From NCBI GenBank assembly GCA_018296165.2, contig JACKQL020000019.1, positions 310,001-374,000 on the forward strand: a stretch of DNA of 64,000 bases. Reading direction: 5' to 3'. Below the pieces are notes generated by a model. It searched no databases, was not told the DNA's origin, and saw only the letters and a list, made by a program, of their open reading frames with translations. This stretch comes from Termitomyces sp. T153. Its lineage: Eukaryota > Basidiomycota > Agaricomycetes > Agaricales > Lyophyllaceae. Within the stretch, counting starts at the first letter, position 1. Every line of letters starts with the position of its first letter. This document shows positions 53,974 to 64,000 of this stretch, piece by piece. The translations under genes were made by a program, and so were the position numbers.

Positions 53974-56274
53974 ATGTTGTATAGCGCTGCTCAATGGTCT
54001 GTAATATCTATCAGTATATTTCTCATGGCACTTGGGATCACATATCTTGGCCTGCGCTTCAAGTCGAGAGCAGGCCGTCGATTACCTCCGGGACCGAGTG
54101 GACTACCACTCTTTGGAAATATTTTCCAGATCCCCACTACAGTATGTCTTTTATCCTTGATGTCAGTATGAGTGTTGACATTGAGTGTGGTGGCGCTCGT
54201 CAGCACATAGCAACATACTTTAGACGTATGATCGAAAAGTATGGAAGCCTCGTGTCTTTAAACTTGGCTGGATATGTAAGATTCTTTTGTGCTTGAAATT
54301 TCTTCTCCGTATTTCATATCTATGGTTCTTAGACCGTGATCCTTGTCGGAGACTTGAAACTGACCAAAGAATTACTTGAAAAGCACTCGGCTAAGCATTC
54401 ATCGCGTCCAGTGCTGCCTTACGTTGTGAGCCTTTCTGCTCGAATTTCTGTCAACAACATACTCATTAGTTTGAATAACAGCGGAAACATATTGATCCAA
54501 GTAATGATTTCTGGGCTCTTAGCAAGGAGTGTGAATCGCACAGTCTTGGGCGAAAGTTGACCGCCAGGATTATGTCACTAGTACGAGCCGGAAAGACAGA
54601 GCCACTTCATGCGTATGAGGCCGCTCTGAATATTCAGCACCTGCTTGATGACGGTGGCAAGGATTGGTTCCACCACATGGAACGGTACGTTGCCTTCTCC
54701 ACCACATGACTGAGTCAAGTACCGATTTTATAACAATGTTCAAGAGTTGTATTAAGTACGGTTCTGACGGCGGTGTTTGGTATTCACTGCCCAACTGGTC
54801 ATGAGCCAGAGCTAAAAGAATTACTTGATGTAAGTGACATGTGCCCGAAATTCTGTTGTGGGGTGTGGCATTTATTAATAAAGCTTAGCTTCTTGCTGAG
54901 ACAACTGACATTGTCACTCCAACTGCCAGTATCATCAATATCTTTCCCTTTCTGGACTTGATTCCTGGACCAATGCCATGGCGGACCCGTGCACACTCAT
55001 TCCGGAAGAAAAACAATGCATTTTATGAAAAAGTCGTCGATGTCGCTATCACAGGTAAGGCATCCGGGATGAATACGTACGTCTTTGTCTCCGACGAATT
55101 AGACATTGATCAAACGGTTGCCTTCCAGCTGGGCTGCATTCTTTGCAAGAGAAGATAAACCCGAAGGAGATCAACGGCACCTAGTAAGAATGTTTGCCTA
55201 TGTAAGTGCCACTCTCGTGATTCAGATGAATACACCAGTCAACCTGGTCTTTTAGGCAGCCATAGAAACGGTAACAACTTTTCGTATACTATGTACCGGT
55301 CGTTGACTTAATCGGCTTTAGACTACAATTTCTCTGCACACCTTCGTCCTTGCATGCATTCGTTATCCCGAGTGGATTGCTACGGCTCAAAGAGAAATCG
55401 ACAGCGTCGTAGGAACCGACCGGTTTCCCACCTTTAAGGACCGTCCTTTCCTTCCCTATGTGGACGCTATTGTTCGTGGTATGGTCTTTGGTTGCTCCTA
55501 CGGCCTTCACATAATAATATCTCTTAGAGACCCTTCGATGGCGTCCTGCAGGCATGCTCAACGCCCTCCAATATAGCCAGAACTAACTCGAGAAACCAGT
55601 TCGCTTTGGCGTGCCGCACCGATCAAGTACTGACGACATGATTGAACACCAGGGTGAGCAGTACTTCATTCCCAAGGATAGTATCATATTTGCTGTTACA
55701 TGGTGAGTAAGCCCATCTATTTATTATCATCCAACGCTCCATCTATTTAATACAGGGCAATTGAGCATGACCAGTCGAGATTTCAGGATCATGATCGATT
55801 CATGCCTGAAAGGTTCCTCGACACAGAGGGAAAACTCGAATTAAATTATGAGACAAGCGCTTTCGGTTTCGGTCGACGAGGTCGGTACCATTCTGATTGT
55901 TTAGAAAAGTTCCTGATTTTTGTCCTGATAGTATGCCCGGGTATTCCATTCGCAGAACGATCACTTTGGGCAAATATCGCCATCATGCTCTGGACTTTCA
56001 ATATTCGTGCGTCCAAAGACATTGAACCAACGACTGGTTCACCGTTCCAGTACTGTGACAACGATGCAGCCTTCTGTGGACCTGTTCGTTACCATTTCCT
56101 CTTGTAGGCCACATATTGTTAATCAACTTCTTGATCCAGTTTTCCAACTCACCTCTCAAGTTTCCGGCCATCTTCGAACCTCGCTCCCTGCAGCGAGTCG
56201 AGGTTGCCAGAAGGGAGTGGGAACATTGTGAAAAGGACTTGAACATACTACTTCCCGCTTCGAAGGACACCTAG
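53974..56274 (+). CDS. Cytochrome P450 monooxygenase, intact
   Basis: Haem-thiolate monooxygenase, 530 aa, likely anchored in the ER. Exons: 53974-54141, 54204-54275, 54333-54425, 54482-54684, 54745-54829, 54889-55076, 55129-55201, 55256-55270, 55322-55478, 55528-55551, 55600-55702, 55756-55880, 55932-56083, 56140-56274. The sum is in frame without a stop. The N-terminal membrane helix (SVISISIFLMALGITYLGL) is followed by a hinge LPPGPSGLPLFGN. Other marks: I-helix AAIETTTISLHT, K-helix ETLRW, MPERFLD, and the haem loop FGFGRRVCPG with the cysteine ligand. The sequence style (DFWALSKE, HLLDDGGKDWFHHMER, GIHCPTG) resembles the large basidiomycete group often named O-methylsterigmatocystin-oxidoreductase-like. 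Exon 8 is 15 bp, and the intron at 55,552-55,599 is GC-AG. Substrate unknown. A relic relative lies upstream at 51.7 kb. Confidence 0.9.
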
Positions 56275-57121
56275 ATGTTTATCCACTCAACTTATTCCTT
56301 AGATTCATATATGTTCGTATGATATGCAATTTGAGCCCAAAGTAGTCATCTTCTATGCTGTGATGCAATCCATGAGGTGGCTTCCATCCTTGGGCTTTGA
56401 ACAAGGGGATATTACTTCTTACCTCGAGGGCCAATCACTCCTCGGAGACAATGCCGCCTATCTGATCCCTGATTGTTTGCAAATTCAGGAACAGTTGATA
56501 ACTACAGATAGAATCCAGAAGTTTGACACTCTCATTGATGCCTTCAAGGTTTGACTCCTATCATTTCAAAGATAGAGGACAATACTTTTGTGCACTTTCA
56601 CTTATGTAATTGTATCCTACTGCCTGACATTTATATCCGCGCAAGACACCGAGGGATCTAAAACGCGGACGGCGAAATTGCTTCGATTACGTTACCGGCC
56701 TAAGTAACTTCGAGTGGCTGAACTAATTTAATTTCGGCAGCATGACGTTAACCATTTAGTAACAAACTGATCCTAGTAGCGGAAATTCAGTAACTAAAAG
56801 ATATATAAAACAGGGTTAATAAAATAACACGTTGTGTAAGATACATGGTATGGAATAATTGTCGGCAACTTGAAATGTGAATCAGTTGATGCAAATAGAA
56901 TGTTCCCTTCCAATCCTGCTAATGTCTGCAGATTATAGGTATGTGTGAGGAATGTGCCAGTGGGTATCATAATGTGGAATGTACGTGCAATGAGTGAGGT
57001 TCGGAACACGATGACATGAGATGCAGCTTTAAATAAAAGATGACGTAGAAAGAAACACGAGAAAAACATGAGAGGACCAGCCTAAGTTGCCTAAAAATGA
57101 GTGCGACACCAAATTCCAACA
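56275..57121. other. Intergenic, between convergent genes
   Basis: 3' flanks of the P450 and of the 969-aa gene. A 76-codon plus frame at 56,324-56,554 is the only notable frame and is not recognised. Confidence 0.4.
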
Positions 57122-60083
57122 TCAGGACTGGAGATCTCCGCTGACGAGGACGGCGAACCATCCAAACACGGCCATCAAGAACCGCACCATCCACGCTGGA
57201 TCAGCACCGACACCAAGCCCCGGACGAAGCTGCATGGCAAGTGCAATGTCCAACAGAGACCGTGATGTGTGGATACGGTCCGCAGAAGGAACTACGGCAC
57301 GAGTGTGAGGGGTCTTCGTAGATGGAGAATCTATCGGGGTGGCTGAGGAGGGAGGTAGAACACCGGCAGGAAGGGCTGCTGACGGCTTAGAAGGTGACTT
57401 GGGAAAGGAACCTGGAACCGAAGTAGAGAGTCCTGGCTCAAGCGTTGTCAAAGACGATTGTTTTCCAAGTTCTCGAGTCGACTCATTGGCTGCTTCAATG
57501 ATCCTCTCAACCATGGTGACCTCCTTCACCACGACGTCAACCGGAATGACACGATCAGCATCGTCCATCTTTTCCACCTCGATAATAGGCTTCGCCTCTT
57601 CCGAAGCACAGACTTCTGATACAGGGAGGATTCCTGCAGCAGCGGGTAGGCCGAGAGAATGTGCATCAGTAGCTCTCAACGACCACAATGGTCTCGCCGT
57701 TGCGATGGACGGTGGTGGTGAATCAGGAGGAGTAGGTGTCTGTGCCTGGCAGACCGAAGGGGGCTGGGCCTTGATCGGCACCGGCGAAACAGGGGTAGGC
57801 GCGACGAATAAGGGCGGTAATTCTGGGAGAGGCATGATGTCCGGGTCTGGGCACTCTTCCGCAATGGGTGATGAAGCAAGAAGAGCCGAAGAAGGAAGTT
57901 CAGGTAAAGGTGTGTCGGGCGTTGCAGGCGTTGAAGAGAGTGGCGTTGCTGCAGCGATTATTGGGGTTGCGATGGCACTATGGGGCATAATAGATTTCTT
58001 AACGTCATGATTGTCATTACTTGGAGTCGTTACTGCCAAAGTCTCTGAGTCCTTGGAGAGTGGATGTTCAGAGATGGAATTTTCGGATATTTCCCCGAAG
58101 ATGTGAATCCTGATGGGTTCTCTGGGACCGACCAGATGTTCGTCGAGGACGTTGATATGCACCTCCTGCGGCATTCTTATCTCATCATCCTCTGTCCCCT
58201 TCTCATGACTCATATCCAGCAGCACACCCTCTTTCACATTTTCACCGGTCCAGCTGGCATCCCATACAGCAGTCGATTCCTCAGTGAACCACGCATCCGT
58301 AGGTTCTGCCTTATTATTGGCATCAGTTCCTGGGTCCACCACGCAGTCCACACGATGTTGACCACGCTCCTCATCAACCGAGACAGCTTCCTCATGGTCG
58401 AAGGACATCAAGTCTTCTTCTTGTTCCGCTAAGTTCGCATCCTTATCTGTAGCCTTGCCAAGAGATGCGATGGATTCGGGTGCGGAATGAAGGACAGAGA
58501 AGCCTGAAGGGCTCCAGCTATCATTCCATCGCCAACTCGAAGTAAGTTCTTCCGACTCAGCTGACGGAGCCTTCCCGACTTCCACGGGCTTCACCTGGGA
58601 AGGAAAAAGGTGAGGTGATAGTGGAGCAGATACTGCAGGCGTAAGCGAGGGTGCTGGTGACTGAATAGGCAGCGCCAGCTCCGTGGGCGGGAGATGTGAC
58701 TCCTCTGCGAGAGAAAGTGCAGGATCAGAGGTCCATCCATCACTAACATCACCGGGAAGAGTAATCGCATGCGAATCATCGAAGGGGTCCGAAACCGAAT
58801 CAGCGAGGTATATTACTGTCTCCATGTGTATATCGTGTGTTGGGGTCATGTCCTCGTCTGACGCGATAAGAGGATCGAGAAACGGGGCCTTCTGCGTCGA
58901 TCCTGTCGCAATGCTGGATGACCCGCAGCCTGCTCGAGTATCATCTTTGCTGAGGTCAAGGAGATTCGTGGTCGACTGGACAGCTGTCGATTCGATGGGT
59001 ACAAGTTCAATGCCGGGCGGGAAAGAAGGCGTGACAGGAAGCGATGATGATGAGGCCGCAGGTCGATCGGAAATGAAAGTCTGTGACGTGAACGAATCCA
59101 CCAGACTGGAAAAAGGGTGGGAAGTACTCAGCCGTTTCGGAACTAACGACGGAGTTGGGGGTGGTGGAGAAGATGACATTTCACCTTGAATGTGTAGCAC
59201 TATATCTGCCGACGGCTTTGCATGGACTTCAGGCTGTGATCGTTTGAAGGCTGCGAGAAAGGTGTTCTTGACATGAAAGTCGGTAATATCGTGGCTCTCG
59301 TCTTCAACGTCAAAGGTCCAAACTTTACTGTCCCTGGGGATTGGATTTATCTTTACAGGACTCGGGGTCGGGATGGGAAGGTCTGGAATGAGTGGTGCAG
59401 AAGCCGGATGCAATTTATGAGTGCCAAGATCAGAGGAGGCGGACATAGGGGAGGAGCTTGAGGTCGAGATGTCAATAAGTAAGGTCTTCGGGGATGACGG
59501 TGTTGATGTGAGCATGGACGAGGAAGTTGTGCGATGCGAGGTGCTGAGCGATCTGCTTCGCCTGTGGAGCGGCTTATTCTTTGTTTTGAAGAATGCTGGA
59601 AGCGAGAAAGGCACCTGCCAGTCTGCATGTTTTCGAGAGGTTAAATGCGGTGGAGAGCTCGTAGATAATTGATGAAGCGCGTCGAGGCTAGAAGACCGCG
59701 ATAATATGGTCGAATTTCCACTTTTACCAGCATTACCCGCAAGATTGAAAGTAGCTGAAAATGGGCTCGGACTTGATGCAGGAATAGACTTGAAAGAGGT
59801 CGGAAGAAGCTCGACCCCGGTCAGGCCAAGACGGCCTTTGGAGCCTTTACCCTTGCCCCGAAGCCATGCGAGGTTCGGGAGATGCAGACCACGCTTGGCA
59901 AAGCGCACAACAAAGAAAAGGAGGATGAGTACCACCACGCTGAGGCTCAGAAGAGGTAACAGCGCGAGATCAGACGACTGTGCCACGTCTCCTTCTGGAG
60001 AGGCGGGTAAAACTGCGCGTCTGAAAGAGTCAGTACTCATGGTGAACAAGGTCATAGTGTATTCTGGCTTACCGGATGTACAT
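57122..60083 (-). CDS. Serine/proline-rich single-pass membrane protein, about 969 aa
   Basis: Two exons on the minus strand: 60083-60073 (encodes MYI and two bases) and 60020-57122; the intron of 52 bp (GTAAG...TTTCAG) is of the usual size here and keeps the frame. The spliced protein begins MYIRRAVLPASPEGDVAQ. A hydrophobic helix (LALLPLLSLSVVVLILLFFVV) at about residues 22-42 is followed by basic residues, so the C-terminal bulk should be cytoplasmic. It is followed by long Ser/Thr/Pro-rich, low-complexity sequence and an acidic middle (LAEQEEDLMSFDHEEAVSVDEE). A second hydrophobic stretch (WMVRFLMAVFGWFAVLV) lies next to the C-terminus. An unspliced reading would start at ATG 60,055 or 60,040 within the intron. 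No known domain; function unknown. Confidence 0.7.
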
Positions 60084-61005
60084 GGTCGGATTAAGATGGT
60101 CGTAAAAGTCGTAAAAGTTGCTGGTAGTTCGTTTTAAAGCAAAACACGCCCGCCACCACCTGGTCTACACGAGGTGAACCCCCTGTTTGCTCCAAGCAGT
60201 CATTCAAGTTTGTGCCACGAGTTCAATGTTGATGGCATCTTATCTCGGATAGATCTGAAGAGTTCGGGGCATGGACCGAATGTGTTTTTTACTTACAGAA
60301 AAAATGCCTCTGTTACTCCTTGATCTTGAATGCTGATTATGGCGAGATGAAGAGAATGGAAACGCCGGACGTGTCCCTGTATTGGGTATTTAATAGTATA
60401 GTAGTGCGAATTCTGCTAGAAATATTAATAAGTATGGATACGCCGTTAGATCTTATTGTATTGGTCAATTAAGATTGAACTTTTATAGCATAGAACTTCG
60501 GTGTACATAGCTTACGTCATGGAATCATACGACACTTAAAATCAACATGATACCAAAGCTTGAATATTGAACCGTAATGGGCATGCTATGTTGCACAAGC
60601 GGGATCCTGTCCTGCTTCGACAGTTAAAACGTAAGGCACTCCAGTTAGAATGCTGGTAATTTCAAGCGAAGCCGATCGCAAGACAGCATCCCTGTGACAA
60701 TCCTGAAGGTCAATGAACGCTAGAACTGTAATAGGCCACCATAAGGAGAGGAACATCATCCAAGATCAACATCATGCAAGATCTAGGTTACATCTTATCA
60801 AATATCGAAGTGGTCGTCAAACAGACGTTGTCAACCCTCCAAGAGACTCAGGTATGTAAGTACAAGGTAAGGTCCATAAGAATCAATTGGTAAAAACATC
60901 CAGAGCGGATAAGAGGAATCACGAATAGTATTATGAATGATGTGGTCATCGATCATTGTTTGACCGACATGGGTGTGTCAATGGCCTGAACGTGTAGCTA
61001 GAGAA
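60084..61005. other. Intergenic, upstream of the 969-aa gene
   Basis: Contains the promoter side of the 969-aa gene and the 3' flank of the next minus-strand gene. No open frame or repeat of note. Confidence 0.45.
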
Positions 61006-61755
61006 TCACTTCGGTTGAGATCGCAAGAACCCTGACGACGAACTCTTACTGCCTTCTGCAGAGCGCTCTGATCTTTGAGTAGTCTTGGAGATGCTTCGGC
61101 TGAGATTGGACTTCAGGGGAAGCAGATTCTCCCTATCCGCAGAATAGTTCTTTAAACAGCATGTGGTCACGGATTGGCGCAGATCACGGACAACCCTCTG
61201 CACCTTTGGTACAGCGGATTTGCGAACTATCTGAACGAAACTGGAGCGAGCAACAGAAGGTCCTCCTTCAGGCGGTGATGTTGATGATTCAGGTGAAAGT
61301 AACACCTTGTCGACTGGAGCTTTCGTATAAGTGATAGATGCAGTAGGAAGTATGTCTTGGAAGGTTGAAGGGATGCTGCTTGGGCTGACAGGCGAGCTAT
61401 CTCGTGGTTCGCCTACGATAAAGTGTCAAATACAAAGCCGGAGCAAGTTTAAGCAGAGAAACCTTGGAACATACCAGAGTCAAAAGCACTGGCTCGAGTG
61501 GATGCGATGGAAATATATCCCACAGGAGTAAGGACCCCAGATTCAGCACCGCGTTTCCCTTTGTACAGCTTGCCGTCGTGATCCTGAACGGTATACACTT
61601 GCGTATCTGCATCGTATCCGATGCGCTTCATACCTTCCCGAAGACGGTAGAAATCCTAAACAAGGTTTAATGTACATATAGACCATCAGCCGAGAGCTGA
61701 GAATAAACGAGTTAATTTACGTGCCTCTTCGAAGTACGTCTAAGTCCTCATTGGT
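61006..61755 (-). CDS. Small conserved-looking protein, start unresolved
   Basis: Minus-strand exons 61655-61475 and 61412-61006 join in frame over a 62-bp GT-AG intron. Their product contains DFYRLREGMKRIGYDADTQV, YTVQDHDGKLYKGKRGAESG and VLTPVGY, then a serine-rich basic tail ending SSSSGFLRSQPK. The first motif reminds me of fungal proteins of unknown role with 'RLPEGM.R.GYD..T..Y...D..G..W.G'. A short upstream exon, 61755-61738 (encoding TNEDLD), is suggested by a TTGCAG acceptor and a GTACTT donor, which would join in frame; a nearer GTAAAT donor would not. No clear initiating ATG was found. Function unknown; the protein has no signal peptide in the part seen. Confidence 0.6.
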
Positions 61756-62469
61756 CTGCAAGATGTTAAGTAGTTGTCGTGGGTCAAATTCGAGGGTATG
61801 AGAAGCTCCAGGCGTTGACAGGGTTTTCGTGCAAGATGTGATAGTAACTGTTGACTATGATTGATAAAACGAACTCATGGTCCCCGGACTTCTTCGCGCG
61901 GCAATCAGAAGAAACTTGTCGGCATTATATATTCTCTAATCATGAGAAGCTTTCGCCCTCACTTAGGGGCACCATCGCAGTACGTGCACCTGTACGACAT
62001 GCTACATTTTCTGCCACCTACGAGATTGAAACCTGACAGAATCCGTGACGATCGCTGTATCCGATTGCAACTGTCATCTATCGCCTTAAATAACGACGAT
62101 ATTCACTAGTCAAGGTTGTGGATTGGTTGGATGTGGTATATAGCCTGCTTTGAAGCGATAAGATTAAGGGGATGTATTCCCATCAAATTTTACCTCTCAT
62201 CATCATACCCGTACAATTCGCAAGCACTGGTACTTCACAACCGTTTCATTAGCTATCTTCAAATTAATTGAAGACATGACTCATGCACTTAAACGCATGT
62301 CTGCAACATGAAGCATCTCGAGGCATCAAATACTGTATCTGGGTGATATCAGAATTTTCGTCATCCTTGGCTTCTTCCACTTACTTACGGCACGTTTACC
62401 CACGTCCTAACCTTTAAAGGTGCTTCAAGTGATCAACATTCTCAAGTAAACTACGCTGGTTCGGCGCCC
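61756..62469. other. Intergenic, between divergent genes
   Basis: The 5' part of the 61.0-kb gene and the promoter of the F-box gene lie here. No further gene supported. Confidence 0.4.
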
Positions 62470-63961
62470 ATGGTCTCTGTCGAGGGACCGGTAGAAACGC
62501 ACTCATGGACGCGCACACGATCGCCCATTCCTCGCATTAAACGAATGTTCTCGGCCAAGATCTCGATACCACGTCGGCCGTCCCAAAATCATCGGTGCAC
62601 AATTCCCACAGAGGTCATCAGGAATGTGGGACATCATACTTCGTCTCTAAGGGACGTTCTGAGTATCAGTCTCACTGTACGTTAACCAATATGTACAGAC
62701 AAAGACTGTTCTCATAGGTGGCTTCATAGTGCCAACGCGCCCGCAAAGTGCTCGTTCCAAGGTTATACGCCACAGTGGAGCTCAGGACTAACCGACATTG
62801 TAAAGTCGCGCTGGAGGCGTTTTCAGCCTCTCCGAAGGTCACGCATCACATTCGTATACTTATAGTACGCCCGAACAACGTTGAACGAACACCACAAGGC
62901 GACTATCTGGATGAGGAACTTATAGCAGGTCTCATTTCAACGTTGGCGATACGTATGCCATTGTTACGCTCGTTCTACTGGGATGGTTTGGAGATGCCAA
63001 AAGACGAGCTATGGCTTGCTCTCCGACGATTGTACGTCCTCCGGGTTTCCTCGCTTTTACACACAATTCAATGACAAATACAGTTGCCCACTGCTCAAGT
63101 CTGTTGGGACCAGCGTCGGTTATCTCCCAATCCGGAACACCGACAGCGTACGTTCCCATGCATTAAACTTCCCTATTCTTCCCTAATAGTAATGCCTAGC
63201 TTTTTGACTTCCGCGACCTTAAGACCTTCATTCTTTCTGTCAAGTCAGACTCACTTGAATGGCTATTAGGTTCGTATTACTCAAAGTACCTCCACGCGGC
63301 AGTGGCAATTGATTACGATCTTATGACCTCAGACGAACGCCCTACCCCCGAAAAACTACCTCGCCGATGCTGGCAAATGCTTCTCGAACATTGCCCGAAC
63401 CTTCAAGAACTGAAGATTGGGGGTTCTGCGCCCTCTCCTCGTATCTTTGACACTCGTCACGTAACCGCTGGCCGCTGGCCTCGGCTGCGAAAGCTTACCT
63501 TGGGGGACATGCGACTTCAGCCTCCTGATCACGATAGAGGAGCTTCACCAATTTCTACGCTGGATCAGTTCCTCATTGTTCATCCTCGTTTGCAAGAAGT
63601 CTCGTTCTTACAGCCAGGGGGAGACGGGTTCCCATCTACCCTGTCATTACCTTTCGCTTCACTCCCCAACATGACTTCTTTTTCTGGACCATCCAGGTAT
63701 CTGCGATGCTTACCTCATCCCGAAAATATACAACATCTCAGTATCACAACGCTCCATCACTGTCTGTCTGCATTCCCTCGAACTTACGCACTCCTGAAAG
63801 CTATGCCGTCCCTATTATCACTTACACTTTGGATTGACCTCACATTCGCAAATCGAAATATCATCCAGGATGATAACAATATCTTCCGGAACCTACTTGA
63901 ATGCTGTCCCTCTCTCCTTCATTTTGAGGTCTTCTGTTTCACCCGACCCTCATTTCACCTA
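62470..63961 (+). CDS. F-box-type protein, 5' part
   Basis: Four exons so far: 62470-62676, 62730-63031, 63084-63147 and 63200-63961; introns are 52-53 bp, GT-AG and in frame. A fifth intron may start at 63,962 (GTAAGT), with an AG at the very window end. Residues about 45-80 (IPTEVIRNVGHHTSSLRDVLSISLT, part shown, then CQRARKVLVPRLYATV) fit the F-box start 'IP.E....I....L..L...C...'. F-box proteins recruit substrates to SCF ubiquitin ligases via Skp1. The downstream part, with repeated 'CPLLKSVGT', 'DLKTFIL', 'CPNLQELKI', 'LRKLTLGD', 'HPRLQEVSF', has leucine-rich-repeat character common in basidiomycete F-box families. The 3' end lies beyond the window. Target unknown. Confidence 0.75.
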
Positions 63962-64000
63962 GTAAGTCTTTTCGCTGTTTCTTGCCCATGAACTCACTAG

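Noticed and set aside
57339..58010. 223-codon plus-strand frame
   Set aside because: It is antisense to the low-complexity 969-aa gene, and its Gly/Ser/Glu composition is explained by that.
1..64000. tRNA or rRNA genes
   Set aside because: I looked for GGTTCGA-type B boxes with paired arms and for conserved rRNA words and found no convincing candidate; a tRNAscan run would settle it.

Overview
The window is fungal nuclear DNA, most likely from an Agaricomycete (Basidiomycota). The protein genes are split by many GT-AG introns of about 47-69 bp. The retroelements (chromodomain Ty3/gypsy, Ty1/copia, Tad-like LINE, Tc1, Helitron) are those usual in mushroom-forming fungi. All identifications come from reading translations and repeats by eye; no database search was run.

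Layout: (1) 1-229, the 5' end of a FAD-dependent oxidoreductase gene on the minus strand. (2) About 600-24,750, a transposon island poor in CpG, with nested insertions: a decayed chromovirus, a Tc1 transposase, several copies of one LTR family of about 1.0-1.2 kb (family A, mostly solo LTRs with 5-bp target duplications), and a much younger 5.27-kb Ty1/copia element inside one of those LTRs. Further right are a Helitron helicase fragment, minisatellite-like repeats and a CpG-containing solo LTR. (3) About 24,800-32,600, a genic island: NADP-dependent isocitrate dehydrogenase with an N-terminal mitochondrial presequence and a C-terminal SRL, and a convergent gene for an unrecognised 510-aa protein with a C2HC-like finger. 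(4) 32,622-49,340, a second transposon island: a TIR element, LTR-A copies, copia fragments, two gypsy gag fragments and a Tad-like LINE with a TTTA tail. (5) 49,340-64,000, a genic island: Mn superoxide dismutase, a relic P450 fragment, an intact 14-exon cytochrome P450, a serine/proline-rich membrane protein of about 969 aa, a small conserved protein and the 5' part of an F-box-type protein.

The genes do not form an evident biosynthetic cluster. Isocitrate dehydrogenase and MnSOD are housekeeping or redox functions, and the P450 could be catabolic or secondary-metabolic. The clearest stories are the insertion stratigraphy fixed by exact target duplications, and the copia element, whose gag-pol frame is interrupted by four TGA codons that all look like former CGA. 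I found no convincing new defence or gene-regulatory system. The most unusual items are the dual-targeting isocitrate dehydrogenase with frame-preserving introns, a GC-AG intron in the P450 and the repeat modules of the Helitron region.
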